Made by a program: the position numbers and the translations under genes. From the NCBI GenBank assembly GCA_051872535.1, contig JBJEDY010000022.1, positions 1-14,200 on the forward strand: a stretch of 14,200 nt of DNA, read 5' to 3'. Source of the stretch: CAOJBM01 sp051872535. GTDB taxonomy: Bacteria > Bacillota_I > Bacilli_A > RF39 > UBA660. Below, piece after piece: positions 13,056 to 14,200 of this stretch (position 1 is its first letter; every line of letters starts with the position of its first letter). The notes beneath the pieces were generated by a model. That model made no database searches, had not been told where the DNA came from, and worked only from the letters and a program-made list of their open reading frames with translations.

Positions 13056-13084
13056 TATTGTATGGTAACAATACTACTTTTGTG
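13056..13084 (-). promoter_or_regulatory. Sigma-K-like (possibly sigma-E) promoter of the yjcZ-like pair
   Basis: On the minus strand CACA (13081-13084), 16 bp, CATACAATA (13056-13064) fits the sigma-K pattern mACm-N16-CATAnnnTA fully. The -10 also equals the sigma-E box CATACAAT, but no ATATT-type -35 is found at the sigma-E distance. The start would be near 13048, leaving a 25-nt leader that carries the ribosome site. No sigma-A pair is seen on this strand. Confidence 0.65.
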
Positions 13085-13094
13085 AGTGTTCTTC

Positions 13095-13123
13095 TTGTAT
13101 TTTATTTTTAATACTGGTATAAT
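13095..13123 (+). promoter_or_regulatory. Sigma-A promoter of prsA (extended -10)
   Basis: TTGTAT (13095-13100), 17 bp, TATAAT (13118-13123) with TG one base before the -10. The start would be near 13130, giving an 18-nt leader with AAAGGAGG. This places the ATG at 13130 at the transcript end and confirms the later start for prsA. Its -35 lies 10 bp from the divergent -35 of the yjcZ-like pair. Confidence 0.78.
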
Positions 13124-13147
13124 TTATTTATGTTAAAGGAGGAAAAC

Positions 13148-14182
13148 ATGAAAAAGAAATTAGTTGTGCTAGCCCTTTGCTTATTAGTTATTTCAGGGTG
13201 TGGAAAGAAAATACCAAAATTGTCTAATGGTGATGAAGTTGTTGTAAGTTTTAAAAATGGAAATATTAGTACAAATTCTTTATATGAACAAATTAAAAGC
13301 GATTATGCTTTACAATCAATGTTATATTTAGTTGATGTACAAATATTAGAAGAAAAATATAATGATAAGGTTGAAGAAGCAAAAGATTATACTGATGCTA
13401 ATATAGAGCAATTAAAAACATATTATGGTGAAGATAACTTACTTCAAGTTATTCAACAATATACTGGATATCAAACTATCGAAGCTTATAATCAATCTGT
13501 ATATGTTAATTATTTAAGAAATCTTGCTGTTGAAGATTATGCAAAAGATAAGATTGAAGATAAAGAAGTTGAAAAATACTACAAGAATAACATTGTTGGT
13601 GATATCAAAGTAGCTCATATTTTAATTACTCCAGAAACAACTGACGAAATGACACAAGATGAAAAAACTAAAGCTGAAAGCGCTGCAAAAGAAAAAGCTG
13701 AAGAAGTTATAAAAAAATTAAATGAAGCTAAAGATAAAGAAAAAGCTTTCACAGATTTAGCTAAAGAGTATTCTTCTGATGCTACTACTAAAGAAACAGG
13801 TGGTTCTTTAGGATATATTAATAAAGGAACTTTAGGAACAAGTTATGCTGAACTTGAAGATGCTGCATACAAACTAAAAGATGGCGAATATTCTAAAAAA
13901 GTAGTTACTACAGAATTAGGATATGAAGTAATCATTCGCTTAGATAGTAAAGATAAAGCTCCACTTGAAGATGTTAAAGATTCTATTCTTGAAACATTAT
14001 CTGCTGATTATTTAACAGATAATCCTGATGCACAAATAAGAGCACTACAAGATTTAAGAAAAGATTATGATATTGATATAATTGATTCTGAATTAAAAGA
14101 ACAATATGCAAATTACATTCAAAATGCTCTAAGACAAGCAGAAGAACAAAAAAAACAACAAGAACAACAAAATAGCAATTAA
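13148..14182 (+). CDS. prsA: PrsA-type lipoprotein foldase (parvulin peptidyl-prolyl isomerase)
   Basis: The 344-aa lipoprotein is anchored outside the membrane and helps exported proteins fold after translocation. The signal peptide MKKKLVVLALCLLV ends in lipobox ISGC with Cys18 as the lipidation site. A SurA_N-like helical region (about 35-150) precedes the PPIC rotamase domain (about 152-270) with 'VAHILI', 'FTDLAKEYSSD', 'GGSLGYI', 'AAYKLKDGEYSK' and 'ELGYEVIIRLD'. The C-terminal helix ends in a Gln-rich tail (EEQKKQQEQQNSN). Several exported proteins in this window could be clients. The start is ATG 13148-13150, 5 nt after AAAGGAGG; an in-frame ATG at 13130 precedes the ribosome site and is rejected. 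It is the only plus-strand gene. Its terminator is not in the window. Confidence 0.95.
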   Translation: MKKKLVVLALCLLVISGCGKKIPKLSNGDEVVVSFKNGNISTNSLYEQIKSDYALQSMLYLVDVQILEEKYNDKVEEAKDYTDANIEQLKTYYGEDNLLQVIQQYTGYQTIEAYNQSVYVNYLRNLAVEDYAKDKIEDKEVEKYYKNNIVGDIKVAHILITPETTDEMTQDEKTKAESAAKEKAEEVIKKLNEAKDKEKAFTDLAKEYSSDATTKETGGSLGYINKGTLGTSYAELEDAAYKLKDGEYSKKVVTTELGYEVIIRLDSKDKAPLEDVKDSILETLSADYLTDNPDAQIRALQDLRKDYDIDIIDSELKEQYANYIQNALRQAEEQKKQQEQQNSN

Positions 14183-14200
14183 TAAAAAATACTGAAAATA

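Noticed and set aside
13130..13147. Upstream ATG for prsA
   Set aside because: It lies at the predicted transcript start and before the AAAGGAGG site; starting at 13148 gives a proper lipoprotein signal.
14148..14155. Run of eight A near the end of prsA
   Set aside because: A slip would change only the last residues of a Gln-rich tail; such runs are common in AT-rich genes.

Overview
The window is very AT-rich, with A/T-biased third codon positions, strong AGGAGG-type ribosome binding sites and rho-independent terminators after most genes. This, together with SpoIVA, SpoVIF-like and YjcZ-like proteins, points to a spore-forming or formerly spore-forming low-GC Bacillota. The style (many TAA stops, no TGA stops, short genes, secreted proteins of unknown family) resembles uncultured gut Bacilli close to the Mollicutes/Erysipelotrichia, but the exact lineage is inference.

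All genes but the last lie on the minus strand, so the window reads from right to left. The rightmost gene, prsA (a lipoprotein foldase), is on the plus strand. It diverges from a bicistronic unit of two tiny YjcZ-like sporulation proteins, which has a sigma-K-like promoter. Next come ftsK/spoIIIE (DNA translocase), engB (ribosome-assembly GTPase), a lone type IV pseudopilin-like gene followed by der (double GTPase), then a spoVIF-like gene, fhs (formate-THF ligase) and a membrane-anchored XRE-type regulator. After these are a two-gene unit for a secreted and a membrane-anchored protein of unknown function, spoIVA (spore-coat base ATPase), hup (HU), an unknown triple-TM protein and, cut by the left edge, the start of a small exported surface-type protein.

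Terminators divide the minus strand into short units: yjcZ-like pair | ftsK | engB | pilin-der | spoVIF-fhs-XRE | secreted-membrane pair | spoIVA | hup | 368-aa protein. No terminator was found after the 368-aa gene. The order der ... spoIVA - hup matches the Bacillus subtilis core arrangement, with different genes in between. Three terminators have the TAA stop codon of their gene inside the hairpin loop.

The most striking signal is at the left end. The partial surface-protein gene is preceded by a consensus TTGACA box and a TACAAT box separated by a 19-bp spacer, of which 9 bp are an uninterrupted G tract. This is the architecture of a slipped-strand, phase-variable promoter. A second theme is mother-cell-type promoters (sigma-E/sigma-K-like CATA boxes) in front of spoIVA, the spoVIF-like gene and the yjcZ-like pair. 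In the spoVIF-like case the promoter is nested inside the terminator hairpin of der.
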